Source of the DNA: Chitinasiproducens palmae
Lineage (GTDB): Bacteria; Pseudomonadota; Gammaproteobacteria; Burkholderiales; Burkholderiaceae
Assembly (NCBI RefSeq): GCF_900095735.1
Contig: NZ_FNLO01000008.1
Span: forward strand, 124,001 to 188,000
Direction of reading: 5' to 3'
Length of the DNA: 64,000 nucleotides
The translations under genes were made by a program, and so were the position numbers. The notes below the pieces were generated by a model, which saw nothing but the letters and a program-made list of their open reading frames with translations, had not been told where the DNA came from and did not search any database. This document shows positions 1-7,804 of this stretch, in pieces. Each line of letters starts with the position of its first letter. Position 1 is the stretch's first letter.

Positions 1-549
1 CTGCCGGTGGTCAGCGGCGAGGACGGACGCGTGCTGAACACGACGTTCGTCTACGATCCGGAAGGACGCGGCGTAGCCCGCTACGACAAGATCCACCTGT
101 TCAGCTTTTCCAAAGGCGAGGAGCAGTTCGACGAAGCACGCACGATCCGTCCTGGCGAACAGGCCTGCGTGTTCGACGCGCCGTTCGGGCGGGTTGGCCT
201 GTCCGTCTGCTACGATCTGCGCTTCCCCGAGCTGTACCGCAGCTTCGGCGATTGCGCGCTGATCGTCGTACCATCGGCTTTCACCTACACCACCGGCAGG
301 GCGCACTGGGAAATCCTGCTGCGCGCCCGAGCGATCGAGAACCAGTGCTACGTGTTGGCCGCCGCCCAAGGCGGACGGCACGAGAACGGCCGACGCACCT
401 GGGGCCACAGCATGCTGATCGACCCGTGGGGCGAGATCGTCGCCTGCCACGAGGAAGGCGAAGGCATTGCACTGGGCGCGATCGAACCGGCGCGCCTGGC
501 CGAAGTGCGGCAGAACCTGCCGGCGCTGCGCCACCGGGTGCTCGGTTGA
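1..549 (+). CDS. Nitrilase-superfamily amidohydrolase (5' end missing)
   Basis: The reading frame is open from the first base and ends at TGA 547-549, so only the C-terminal 182 residues are present. The catalytic lysine context YDKIHLF (Lys30 of the fragment) and the nucleophile context VGLSVCYDLRFPELYR (Cys70) are both visible. They place it in the carbon-nitrogen hydrolase family, closest in style to Nit1/Nit2-type amidases (deaminated glutathione amidase or omega-amidase). The catalytic glutamate should lie in the missing N-terminal part. The enzyme is expected to be cytoplasmic and to hydrolyse a small amide. It is followed by tldD in the same direction after about 150 bp, an order I associate with Burkholderia. 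Family is secure; the exact substrate is inference. Confidence 0.88.
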   Translation: MPVVSGEDGRVLNTTFVYDPEGRGVARYDKIHLFSFSKGEEQFDEARTIRPGEQACVFDAPFGRVGLSVCYDLRFPELYRSFGDCALIVVPSAFTYTTGRAHWEILLRARAIENQCYVLAAAQGGRHENGRRTWGHSMLIDPWGEIVACHEEGEGIALGAIEPARLAEVRQNLPALRHRVLG

Positions 550-700
550 GCCCGGCCATCGGTCGCGCGCGCAGGCGGGGCGCCGCCCCTTGTTTTGCGC
601 CGCCACGCAACCACCTTAGCAAGACCACACGACGTGTCGCGACCGAGGCCGAAGGCGCCGGTACGGCGCCGCCTCGTTGCCTCACCCTGGACCCCGACGC

Positions 701-2176
701 ATGAATTCCATCGATCCCGCGATCCAATACCTTTCGACCGCCAAGTCGCGGCTGCTGACGCCCTACGGTCTCGACGAGACGGTGCTGGCGCGCACCCTCA
801 ACAGCATCGTCGGGCCGAACGTCGACTACGCCGACCTCTACTTCCAGACCACGCGCAGCGAGGCGTGGAGCCTCGAGGAAGGCATCGTCAAGGCGGGCAG
901 CTTCAGCATCGACCAGGGCGTGGGCGTGCGCGCGATTTCCGGCGAGCGCACCGCCTTCGCCTATTCCGACGACCTGTCTCCGCAAGCGCTGGCGCAGGCC
1001 GCCGCCGCGACCCGCGCGATCGGCCAGTACGGCGGCAGCGTGAAGGTCGGCGGCGCGACGGGTTCGACGGCCAGCTTCGCCGCACTGGCGCGGCGCGATC
1101 TGTACGGCACCGCGGATCCGCTGGCGTCCCTCGACGCCAACCAGAAGGTCAGCCTGCTCGAACGGGTCGAAAGGATGGCCCGGGCGCGGGACCCGCGCAT
1201 CAAGCAGGTGATGGCAGGGTTGGCCGGCGAACACGATGTGGTGCTGGTGGCACGCAGCGACGGCGCGATTGCCGCCGACGTGCGGCCGTTGGTGCGTCTG
1301 TCGGTGACGGTCATCGCCGAACAGGGTGGGCGGCGCGAAATCGGCACCAGCGGCGGCGGCGGCCGCTTCGACTATGCGCACTTCACCGACGAACTGCTGG
1401 CCCGCTACGTCGACGACGCGGTTGCCACTGCGCTGACCAACCTGGATGCTCGTCCGGCGCCGGCCGGCAACATGACCGTCGTGCTCGGGCCGGGCTGGCC
1501 GGGCGTGCTGCTGCACGAGGCGATCGGGCACGGGCTGGAGGGCGACTTCAATCGCAAGGGCTCCTCGGCGTTCGCCGGACGCATCGGCGAGCAGGTCGCG
1601 GCCCACGGCGTGACCGTGGTCGACGACGGCACGCTGCGCGAGCGGCGCGGCTCGCTCAACATGGACGACGAAGGCAATCCGACACAGTGCACGACGTTGA
1701 TCGAGGACGGCATCCTGAAGGGCTATATCCAGGATTCGCTGAACGCCCGGCTGATGGGCATGCCGCTGACCGGCAATGCGCGCCGCGAATCGTACGCGGC
1801 GCTGCCGATGCCGCGCATGACCAACACCTACATGCTCAACGGCGACAAGGACCCGGCGGAGATCATCGCCTCGGTCGACAAGGGTCTTTACGCCGTTAAT
1901 TTCGGCGGCGGCCAGGTCGACATCACGAACGGCAAGTTCGTGTTCTCGGCGTCCGAGGCCTACATGATCGAGAATGGCAAGATCAGCTATCCGGTGAAGG
2001 GCGCGACGTTGATCGGCAGCGGGCCGGAGTCGTTGAAGTACGTGACGATGATCGGCAACGACATGGCGCTCGACCGCGGCGTGGGTGTCTGCGGCAAGGA
2101 CGGCCAGAGCGTGCCGGTGGGCGTCGGCCAGCCGACGCTGCGCATCGAACAGATGACGGTGGGCGGCACCCAGTGA
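701..2176 (+). CDS. tldD: TldD metalloprotease
   Basis: TldD is one half of the TldD/TldE (PmbA) cytoplasmic zinc protease, which degrades unfolded peptides and in enterobacteria processes microcin B17 and the CcdA antitoxin. The metal site HEAIGH is at residues 272-277 and matches the family HExxxH motif. The product is 491 residues, close to the usual length of about 480. I chose ATG 701, where MNSIDPAIQ begins; a TTG 24 bases upstream in frame adds eight unlikely residues. The partner tldE/pmbA is not in the window, which is usual because the two genes are normally unlinked. Followed by the aroG attenuator region. Confidence 0.95.
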   Translation: MNSIDPAIQYLSTAKSRLLTPYGLDETVLARTLNSIVGPNVDYADLYFQTTRSEAWSLEEGIVKAGSFSIDQGVGVRAISGERTAFAYSDDLSPQALAQAAAATRAIGQYGGSVKVGGATGSTASFAALARRDLYGTADPLASLDANQKVSLLERVERMARARDPRIKQVMAGLAGEHDVVLVARSDGAIAADVRPLVRLSVTVIAEQGGRREIGTSGGGGRFDYAHFTDELLARYVDDAVATALTNLDARPAPAGNMTVVLGPGWPGVLLHEAIGHGLEGDFNRKGSSAFAGRIGEQVAAHGVTVVDDGTLRERRGSLNMDDEGNPTQCTTLIEDGILKGYIQDSLNARLMGMPLTGNARRESYAALPMPRMTNTYMLNGDKDPAEIIASVDKGLYAVNFGGGQVDITNGKFVFSASEAYMIENGKISYPVKGATLIGSGPESLKYVTMIGNDMALDRGVGVCGKDGQSVPVGVGQPTLRIEQMTVGGTQ

Positions 2177-2267
2177 CGCGCCTTGGAAGGTTCGCGCGGC
2201 ATTGCCGCATGCATTGGGCAACAGACGCACGGATGCCGCATGGTTTGTGGTTTTTTGCCCGAAAGGC

Positions 2268-2296
2268 TTGTCCGCCGCCGTCGGGCGGGTTATAAA
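2268..2296 (+). promoter_or_regulatory. Sigma-70 promoter of the aroG leader
   Basis: TTGTCC (2268-2273) and TATAAA (2291-2296) are separated by exactly 17 bases. Transcription would start near 2303, about 30 bases before the leader peptide start. This is the best -35/-10 pair in the tldD-aroG gap. Prediction from sequence only. Confidence 0.55.
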
Positions 2297-2334
2297 GCCG
2301 AATCGATTCCAGATACAGACGCACGCCAGTAGCC

Positions 2335-2400
2335 ATGTTCGCCTCCCCCGCCCGCCACTTTTGGTTCTTTTATTGGGATCTCACACCCCTGGCGGATTGA
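2335..2400 (+). CDS. Aromatic-rich leader peptide of the aroG attenuator
   Basis: A 21-codon ORF (ATG 2335 to TGA 2398) contains the run HFWFFYW: two Trp, one Tyr and three Phe codons in codons 9-14 (2359-2376), with another Phe at codon 2. The three aromatic amino acids are the end products of the pathway opened by DAHP synthase, the next gene. The peptide lies just downstream of a promoter-like sequence and just upstream of an intrinsic terminator. Its ribosome binding site is weak. No role for the peptide itself is expected; ribosome stalling on the aromatic codons would be the signal. Confidence 0.78.
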   Translation: MFASPARHFWFFYWDLTPLAD

Positions 2401-2439
2401 GAGGCGCGCTGACGCGCCGATACGATGAAAAACCGCCAG
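2352..2439 (+). promoter_or_regulatory. Mutually exclusive RNA segments of the aroG attenuator
   Basis: Segment 1, CCGCCA (2352-2357), lies just before the aromatic codons and is complementary to segment 2, TGGCGG (2390-2395), at the end of the leader ORF. Segment 2, extended to CTGGCGG (2389-2395), is complementary to segment 3, CCGCCAG (2433-2439), which is the 5' arm of the terminator. A ribosome stalled on the aromatic codons would cover segment 1 and free 2 to pair with 3 (antitermination). A ribosome at the stop codon would cover segment 2 and let 3 pair with 4 (termination). A separate small hairpin, GGCGCG-CTGA-CGCGCC, sits at 2403-2418. Confidence 0.7.
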
Positions 2440-2461
2440 TCACGACTGGCGGTTTTTTTTT
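2429..2461 (+). terminator. Attenuator terminator before aroG
   Basis: A perfect inverted repeat, AACCGCCAGT (2431-2440) with ACTGGCGGTT (2445-2454), has a 4-base loop. Flanking A and T residues extend the stem, and a run of nine T (2453-2461) follows. This is a classical intrinsic terminator lying 68 bases before the aroG start, so it ends transcription before the gene rather than after one. Confidence 0.85.
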
Positions 2462-2528
2462 GCCCCTTGCTCGAATGAGCCGGACCGATGACGGCGCAAA
2501 CGCCCTCGGCCATTTAGGAGAGAAGACC

Positions 2529-3602
2529 GTGCCCCCGCACAATACCGACGATGTTCGCATTCGCGAACTGAAGGAACTGGTGCCGCCCGCCCACCTGCTG
2601 CGGGAGTTTCCCTGCGAGACCGCGTCGTCGGACCTGATCTACGAAACCCGGCAGGCGCTGCATCGCATTCTGCACGGCATGGAAGATCGCCTGATCGTGA
2701 TCATCGGCCCGTGCTCGATTCATGATCCGCAGGCGGCGATGGAATACGCCCGCCGTCTCGCCGAGCAGCGCAGCCGGCACGCCGCGGATCTCGAGATCGT
2801 GATGCGCGTGTATTTCGAAAAGCCGCGCACCACGGTCGGTTGGAAGGGCCTGATCAACGACCCGCACCTGGACAACAGTTTCCGCATCAACGACGGCCTG
2901 CGCATGGCCCGCGAACTGCTGTTCGAGATCAACCGCTTGGGCGTGCCCGCCGGCACCGAATACCTGGACATGATCAGCCCGCAGTACATTGCGGACCTGG
3001 TGTCCTGGGGCGCGATCGGCGCGCGCACCACCGAATCGCAGGTGCACCGGGAACTCGCCTCCGGACTGTCCTGCCCGGTGGGCTTCAAGAACGGCACGGA
3101 CGGCAACGTGCGCATCGCGCTGGATGCGATCAAGGCCGCGTCTCAGCCGCACCACTTCCTGTCGGTCACCAAGGGTGGGCATTCGGCCATCGTCTCGACC
3201 TCGGGCAACGAGGACTGCCACATCATCCTGCGCGGCGGCAAGCAGCCGAACTTCGACGCGGCCAGCGTCGAGGCCGCCTGCCAGGACATCGCGCGCGCCG
3301 GTCTCGCGGCGCGGCTGATGATCGATGCCAGTCACGCGAACAGCCAGAAGAACTACGAGAACCAACTGCCGGTCACGCATGACATCGCCAGGCAGATCGG
3401 CGGTGGCGACGGACGCATCGTCGGCGTGATGGTCGAGTCGCACCTGCAGGCGGGCCGCCAGGACATCAAGGCCGGCGAGCCGCTGAACTACGGTCAAAGC
3501 GTGACCGATGCGTGCCTGGGCTGGGAAGACAGCGTCGGGTTGCTCGACACGCTGGCCGAGTCGGTCCGCAAGCGCCGGCTGGTGCGCGGCCGCGGCAACT
3601 GA
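2529..3602 (+). CDS. aroG: 3-deoxy-7-phosphoheptulonate (DAHP) synthase, class I
   Basis: It condenses phosphoenolpyruvate with erythrose 4-phosphate, the first step of aromatic amino acid synthesis. Class I signatures include GPCSIHD (from residue 60), KPRTTVGWKG (from about residue 98) and GARTTESQVHRELASGL. The length of 357 residues matches AroF/AroG of E. coli (350-356). The start is GTG 2529, preceded by AGGAGAG at a good distance; an in-frame upstream extension to 2202 runs through the leader and terminator and is not credible. The upstream attenuator suggests control by charged tRNA for Phe, Tyr and/or Trp, in addition to the feedback inhibition typical of the family. Which amino acid inhibits this isozyme cannot be told from sequence alone. 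Confidence 0.95.
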   Translation: MPPHNTDDVRIRELKELVPPAHLLREFPCETASSDLIYETRQALHRILHGMEDRLIVIIGPCSIHDPQAAMEYARRLAEQRSRHAADLEIVMRVYFEKPRTTVGWKGLINDPHLDNSFRINDGLRMARELLFEINRLGVPAGTEYLDMISPQYIADLVSWGAIGARTTESQVHRELASGLSCPVGFKNGTDGNVRIALDAIKAASQPHHFLSVTKGGHSAIVSTSGNEDCHIILRGGKQPNFDAASVEAACQDIARAGLAARLMIDASHANSQKNYENQLPVTHDIARQIGGGDGRIVGVMVESHLQAGRQDIKAGEPLNYGQSVTDACLGWEDSVGLLDTLAESVRKRRLVRGRGN

Positions 3603-3715
3603 CGCCAGGCGGCGATCTTCATGCGCGAATGCGGCGGCCCGGGTAGCATAGGCGCCGCGCGCCGACGCCGCCCCGCCTGCGGCCGTCCCGCGCGTCCATC
3701 GTCCAGGGTGCCGCA

Positions 3716-4036
3716 ATGAAGAAAACCGACCTCGAAAAAAACAAAGGCCTGAAGATCGCCAACCGGCAGGCCTTCGATGCCTCCCGCCGCGCGGCGAGCG
3801 CGAGCGCCCGCGGCGACGGCCGGCAGGCAGACAAGCTCAATCCGCTGATGCGCCGGATGCTCGCGCGCGCCGACAGCGCCACACCGGGCGCGGCCGACGA
3901 GGCAGGCAACGAGGCAGGCGACGCGGCGGTCCGGCCGGCCCAGACGGCGCAGACGGCCGCCGATGCGGCTAGCGATGTGACCAGCAATGCGGCGGACGCG
4001 CCGGCCACCGGCAAGCGCGCCGGTGGCGATGCCTGA
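3716..4036 (+). CDS. Small Ala-rich conserved hypothetical protein
   Basis: A 106-residue ORF begins MKKTDLEKNKGLKI, a lysine-rich opening that I recall from short uncharacterised proteins of Burkholderiales. The first 60 residues are basic and probably folded or helical. The C-terminal 45 residues are an Ala/Asp/Thr-rich low-complexity tail. There is no signal peptide, membrane segment or catalytic motif. The ribosome binding site is weak. It lies 113 bp after aroG and converges with the adenosyltransferase gene, 18 bp away. A 9-bp GC-rich inverted repeat (4004-4012 with 4019-4027) near its 3' end could help end transcription. Function unknown. Confidence 0.6.
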   Translation: MKKTDLEKNKGLKIANRQAFDASRRAASASARGDGRQADKLNPLMRRMLARADSATPGAADEAGNEAGDAAVRPAQTAQTAADAASDVTSNAADAPATGKRAGGDA

Positions 4037-4054
4037 CGGCGTCGGCCGTGTCGG

Positions 4055-4615
4055 CTAGCGACGGTGCGGGTTGCGCCACGCGATGCTTGGCACGCCCGCG
4101 TCACGGCCGATCGCACGGGCCAGCACGAACAGCAGATCCGACAGGCGGTTCAGGTAGCGCCGGCCGGCCGCCTCCGGCCCCTCCGCCGGTGCGCCGTCGC
4201 ACAGCGTGACCAACACCCGTTCCGCGCGTCGGCAAACGGTGCGGCACACGTGCGCGAGCGCAATCGACCGGCTGCCGCCGGGCAGGATGAATTCCGCCAG
4301 CGGCGGCAGCGTCGCATTGATGTCGGCGATTGCCGCGTCGAGCCTGAGCAACGCCGACGTGTCGAAGACGCCGACGCCCGGCATGCTCAACGCGCCCCCC
4401 AGATCGAACAGCTCGTGCTGGACCGGCGCCAGAACATCGGCCACGGCGTTGGGCAACGGCTCGGCCAGCAGCACGCCGAGCGTCGAATTCAGTTCGTCGA
4501 CCTCACCGATCGCGGCGATGCGCGGCGCGTCCTTGCGCAACCGGCTGCCGTCGGCCAGGCCGGTGGTGCCGTCGTCGCCGGTGCGTGTGGTGATCCTGCT
4601 GAGCCGGTTGCCCAT
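4055..4615 (-). CDS. Cob(I)alamin adenosyltransferase, PduO type
   Basis: It transfers adenosyl from ATP to cob(I)alamin to make adenosylcobalamin. The N-terminal ITTRTGDDGTTGL motif, the central GEVDELNSTLG helix and the C-terminal RRYLNRLSDLLFVLAR segment are the standard signatures of the PduO/MMAB family. The length of 186 residues is usual. ATG 4615 follows a TATAAT hexamer at 4674-4669 on the same strand. It is transcribed divergently from the FAD oxidase gene. No other cobalamin gene is nearby, so it may work in salvage or in supplying a B12-dependent mutase elsewhere. I give no gene symbol because the family is variously named pduO, cobO-like or mmaB. Confidence 0.93.
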   Translation of the reverse strand: MGNRLSRITTRTGDDGTTGLADGSRLRKDAPRIAAIGEVDELNSTLGVLLAEPLPNAVADVLAPVQHELFDLGGALSMPGVGVFDTSALLRLDAAIADINATLPPLAEFILPGGSRSIALAHVCRTVCRRAERVLVTLCDGAPAEGPEAAGRRYLNRLSDLLFVLARAIGRDAGVPSIAWRNPHRR

Positions 4616-4668
4616 CGTGTATGTTCCTCTACGTGCGCCGTGGCGCGGATCGCCGGCGGCCGCGTCAC

Positions 4669-4674
4669 ATTATA
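4669..4674 (-). promoter_or_regulatory. -10 box for the adenosyltransferase gene
   Basis: A perfect TATAAT reads on the minus strand about 55 bases before ATG 4615, in otherwise GC-rich DNA. No good -35 element is seen at the expected spacing. Confidence 0.45.
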
Positions 4675-4742
4675 GGAGCAGCGGAAAACCCGATCGACCG
4701 CGCGGATGGGACGCGGCGGCCGCGGCGGCCGCGCCGACGCAG

Positions 4743-4748
4743 TAGAAT
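4743..4748 (+). promoter_or_regulatory. -10-like TAGAAT before the FAD oxidase gene
   Basis: TAGAAT lies 54 bases before GTG 4803, in a GC-rich stretch. The same hexamer recurs before several other genes of the window. No clear -35 element is visible. Confidence 0.35.
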
Positions 4749-4802
4749 GCGCGCTGACACCGTGCGCATCGAACTGCCGCGCGGTCATACCGGAGACTCC
4801 CC

Positions 4803-6221
4803 GTGAATTCGTCCGCTGTTCCTGCCGGCGTGCTGCGCCGTCCCTTTCCCGAAGCTCTGCTGCGTGCGCTGACCGGCCGCTTCGGCGATCGCGTCTCGAC
4901 GTCGGAAGCCGTGCGCGAGCACCACGGCCGCGACGAATCACCGTACGACCCGCAACTGCCGGATGCGGTCGTGTTCGCCAAGACCACCGAGGAAGTTGCG
5001 GCCGCCGTGTCTCTGTGCGCGCAGCACGGCGTGCCGATCATTCCCTACGGCAGCGGCTCGTCGATCGAAGGACAACTGCTGGCAACGCAGGGCGGCGTGT
5101 CGCTGGACCTGTCCGGCATGGACCGCATCCTGGCGATCAACGCGGAGGATCTGACGGTGACCGTCGAGGCCGGCGTGTCCCGCAAGGTCCTCAACGAGAA
5201 TCTGCGCGACACCGGCCTGTTCTTTCCGATCGATCCGGGCGCCGACGCAAGCCTCGGCGGCATGACGGCGACGCGCGCCTCCGGCACCAATGCGGTGCGC
5301 TACGGCTCGATGCGCGAAAACGTGCTGGCGCTGACCGTGGTGCTGGCCGATGGCCGCGTCATCAAGACCGGCACGCGCGCGCGCAAGTCGTCGGCCGGCT
5401 ATGACCTGACGCGGCTGTTCGTCGGCTCCGAGGGCACGCTCGGCATCGTCACCGAGGTGACGGTGCGGCTGTATCCGATTCCGGAAGCGATTTCGGCGGC
5501 GATGTGCGCGTTCCCGACCACCACCGACGCGGTCAACACCGTGATCCAGACGATCCAGATGGGCGTGCCGATCTCGCGCGTCGAGTTCGTCGATCCGCTG
5601 GGCATGAAGGCGGTCAACCAGCATTCGCGCATGACGCTCAAGGAAGTGCCCACGCTCTGGTTCGAGTTCGTCGGCAGCGAAACCGGCGTGCAGGAGCAGG
5701 CGGAGATGGTGCAGGCCATTGCCGCCGAGAACGGCGGGCTGGACTTCGAATGGGCGACGCGTCCGGAAGACCGCAACCGCCTGTGGAGCGCGCGTCACAA
5801 TTTCTACTTCGCGATGCTGCAGCTCAAACCGGGCTGCCGGGCGGTGACCACCGACGTGTGCGTGCCGATCTCGCGGCTGGCCGAATGCATCGACGGCACG
5901 CTGCAGGACATTGCCGCCAGCTCGCTGCCCTGCCCGATCGCCGGCCACGTGGGCGACGGCAACTTCCACATCGGCATTCTGGTCGATCCGGCCAAGCCGG
6001 AGGAATTCGAGGAAGCCGAGGCGCTGAACCGTCGGGTCGTGTCGCGCGCGCTGTCGATGGACGGCACCTGCAGCGGTGAACACGGCATTGGCCTGCACAA
6101 GATGGGGTTCCTGATCGAAGAGCACGGCGACGACGCGATCGACGTGATGCGCGCGGTCAAGCATGCGCTCGACCCGGGCAATATCCTGAACCCGGGCAAG
6201 ATGTTCTCGTTCACGGCCTGA
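4803..6221 (+). CDS. FAD-linked oxidase, D-lactate dehydrogenase / glycolate oxidase (GlcD) type
   Basis: The protein oxidises a 2-hydroxy acid such as D-lactate, glycolate or D-2-hydroxyglutarate with FAD. The N-terminal FAD-binding PCMH domain has PIIPYGSGSSIEGQ (about residues 79-92) and FPIDPGADASLGGM. The C-terminal FAD-oxidase domain has HVGDGNFHIG, CSGEHGIGLHKMG and the terminal NILNPGKMF. It is 472 residues, normal for the family. The start is GTG 4803 with GGAG seven bases upstream. The residues seen fit the cytochrome-type D-lactate dehydrogenase group best, but the exact substrate is not decided by sequence. lrgA follows after 9 bp and is probably co-transcribed. Confidence 0.9.
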   Translation: MNSSAVPAGVLRRPFPEALLRALTGRFGDRVSTSEAVREHHGRDESPYDPQLPDAVVFAKTTEEVAAAVSLCAQHGVPIIPYGSGSSIEGQLLATQGGVSLDLSGMDRILAINAEDLTVTVEAGVSRKVLNENLRDTGLFFPIDPGADASLGGMTATRASGTNAVRYGSMRENVLALTVVLADGRVIKTGTRARKSSAGYDLTRLFVGSEGTLGIVTEVTVRLYPIPEAISAAMCAFPTTTDAVNTVIQTIQMGVPISRVEFVDPLGMKAVNQHSRMTLKEVPTLWFEFVGSETGVQEQAEMVQAIAAENGGLDFEWATRPEDRNRLWSARHNFYFAMLQLKPGCRAVTTDVCVPISRLAECIDGTLQDIAASSLPCPIAGHVGDGNFHIGILVDPAKPEEFEEAEALNRRVVSRALSMDGTCSGEHGIGLHKMGFLIEEHGDDAIDVMRAVKHALDPGNILNPGKMFSFTA

Positions 6222-6230
6222 CCGACGCCC

Positions 6231-6749
6231 GTGCTGCGCGGCTTCACGGTCCTGCTGCTCCTGCTTTGCGCGGGCGAAGCCGCCAGCCATGCCTTGCACC
6301 TGCCGGTGCCCGGCGCGGTGGTGGGCATGGCCTTGGCGCTGGGCCTGCTGATCTGGCGCCCGCGGCTGGCCGGCGTGGTCGAGGGCGCCGCAGACCTGCT
6401 GATCCGGCACCTGTCGCTGCTGTTCGTGCCCGCCGGCGTCGGCGTGGTCGCGATCGCCTCCGGCCTGAGCGGCGAATGGCCCGCCATCATCGTCACGCTG
6501 CTCGTCAGCGCCACGTTGGCGATGCTCGTGACGGCGGGTTGCACCGTCGCCACCGCGCGGTGGCTGGCGCGCCGCGCGCCGGACGCCGCCGCGGACACGC
6601 CGACGGCAGCGGCGGCATCGACGAAGGTGACGCCTTCGCCGCAACCGTCTGCTGCGGACACGCCCTCCACCGTCTCGGCTCCGGTCGCGAACCGGCCTGC
6701 GTCCAAAGGCGCCGATGCCGCGCCGACCGACAAAGCGCATCGGCAATGA
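6231..6749 (+). CDS. lrgA: LrgA/CidA-family membrane protein
   Basis: A 172-residue holin-like membrane protein. The first 120 residues form about four hydrophobic segments with the family pattern LPVPGAVVGMALALGLL and RHLSLLFVPAGVGVV. In staphylococci and Bacillus, LrgA/CidA with LrgB/CidB affect murein hydrolase export and pyruvate or related transport. The last 50 or so residues are a Pro/Ala/Thr/Ser-rich hydrophilic tail that the family normally lacks. The start is GTG 6231. Its stop overlaps the lrgB start as ATGA, so translation is coupled. Position directly after a lactate-type oxidase fits a role in pyruvate/lactate overflow, but that is inference. Confidence 0.85.
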   Translation: MLRGFTVLLLLLCAGEAASHALHLPVPGAVVGMALALGLLIWRPRLAGVVEGAADLLIRHLSLLFVPAGVGVVAIASGLSGEWPAIIVTLLVSATLAMLVTAGCTVATARWLARRAPDAAADTPTAAAASTKVTPSPQPSAADTPSTVSAPVANRPASKGADAAPTDKAHRQ

Positions 6750-7483
6750 CAGGCATCATCGCGTCGTTCGTCGATGCATGGCACGCGCTCGCCGCATCGC
6801 CGGCCTTCAGTCTTGCGCTGACACTGGGCGCCTACGTCGCCGCACGGGCATGCGCCCGACGCATGGGCGGCGCGCCGTTGGCCAACCCGGTCGTGATCAC
6901 CATCGTGCTGGTGATCGTCGGACTAGCGGTGACCGGCACGCCTTACGCGACCTACCGCAACGGCGCGAGCTTCATCCACTTCCTGCTGGCACCGGCCACC
7001 GTCGCGCTGGCCGTGCCGCTGTATCGCCAGCTCGGCCGCCTGCGCCGGCTCTGGCTGCCGCTGACCGTCGGCCTGCTGGCCGGCTCGGTCACCGCGATCG
7101 TCAGCGCCGTCGCCTGTGCCCGCTGGCTCGGCGCGTCGCCGCGGACCGTGGTATCGCTAGCACCCAAATCGGTGACCACGCCGATCGCGATGGCCGTGGC
7201 CGAGTCGCTGGGTGGCAACGGTTCGCTGGCCGCGGTGGCGGTCATCGCGACCGGCATCGTCGGCGCGATCGCCGGTCCCGCACTGTTGCGATGCGTCGGC
7301 GTGCGCCGCGACGACATCGGCGGCTTCGCGATCGGACTGGCCGCGCACGGCATCGGCACCGCGCGCGCGTTCCAGCTGAGCACCGAGATGGGCGCGTTCG
7401 CCGCGCTCGCCATGGGTTTGAACGGACTCCTGACCGCCTGCATCGCGCCCTGGCTGGTGCCTTTATTGCTGCACTGGTTCTGA
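6746..7483 (+). CDS. lrgB: LrgB/CidB-family membrane protein
   Basis: It is the second component of the LrgAB/CidAB-type pair. The 245-residue protein is almost wholly hydrophobic, with NPVVITI near the N-terminus, LAPKSVTTPIAMAVAESLGG in the middle and a Gly/Ala-rich IGLAAHGIGTARAF helix near the end, all typical of LrgB/YohK. ATG 6746 overlaps the lrgA stop by four bases. Longer in-frame upstream versions would run through lrgA and are rejected. No terminator with a T run follows. Confidence 0.9.
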   Translation: MTGIIASFVDAWHALAASPAFSLALTLGAYVAARACARRMGGAPLANPVVITIVLVIVGLAVTGTPYATYRNGASFIHFLLAPATVALAVPLYRQLGRLRRLWLPLTVGLLAGSVTAIVSAVACARWLGASPRTVVSLAPKSVTTPIAMAVAESLGGNGSLAAVAVIATGIVGAIAGPALLRCVGVRRDDIGGFAIGLAAHGIGTARAFQLSTEMGAFAALAMGLNGLLTACIAPWLVPLLLHWF

Positions 7484-7521
7484 GTGCCGCGACCGTTGGC
7501 TTGCGCGCGGTACCGAACCGT

Positions 7522-7557
7522 ATGCACCGAGTGCGCCGAGTGCGCCGCGTGCGCCGC
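7522..7557 (+). repeat. 9-base tandem repeat
   Basis: Four consecutive 9-base units: ATGCACCGA, GTGCGCCGA, GTGCGCCGC, GTGCGCCGC. The first is diverged and the last two are identical. Confidence 0.8.
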
Positions 7558-7686
7558 GTGAGCATGGACTGCGCGCGACGTTGCGCTGTCTCGCGGTGGC
7601 TGACGTGACGACACACCACCCGGGCGTGCCACGCGCGACAGCACGCCGGTGCCGTTCGCGGCGACCGACGAATGGAGTACCCCAGG

Positions 7687-7692
7687 TATAAT
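7687..7692 (+). promoter_or_regulatory. -10 box for yggS
   Basis: Perfect TATAAT 112 bases before the yggS ATG. No convincing -35 element at 16-18 bases. Confidence 0.45.
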
Positions 7693-7804
7693 CGGCACCG
7701 CGGTCGCGCCGGCGGCCGCCGGCGCGAAAGTGCCAGTCCGCGCCGCCGGCAACGCAGCGCAGTGGACGACGTGACGCGAGCCGCACATCAAGCGTAAGAG
7801 AACC

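Larger units (their letters stand above)
7484..7804 (+). other. lrgB-yggS intergenic region
   Basis: These 321 bp hold no convincing gene. They contain a 9-base tandem repeat (7522-7557) and a perfect TATAAT (7687-7692), which marks a likely promoter for yggS. A GC-rich inverted repeat, GCGCCGGCGGCCGCCGGCGC, lies just after the -10 box (about 7708-7727). Confidence 0.6.

Noticed and set aside
281-2230. 649-codon minus-strand frame opposite tldD
   Set aside because: Shadow of tldD and the nitrilase fragment with no recognisable features.
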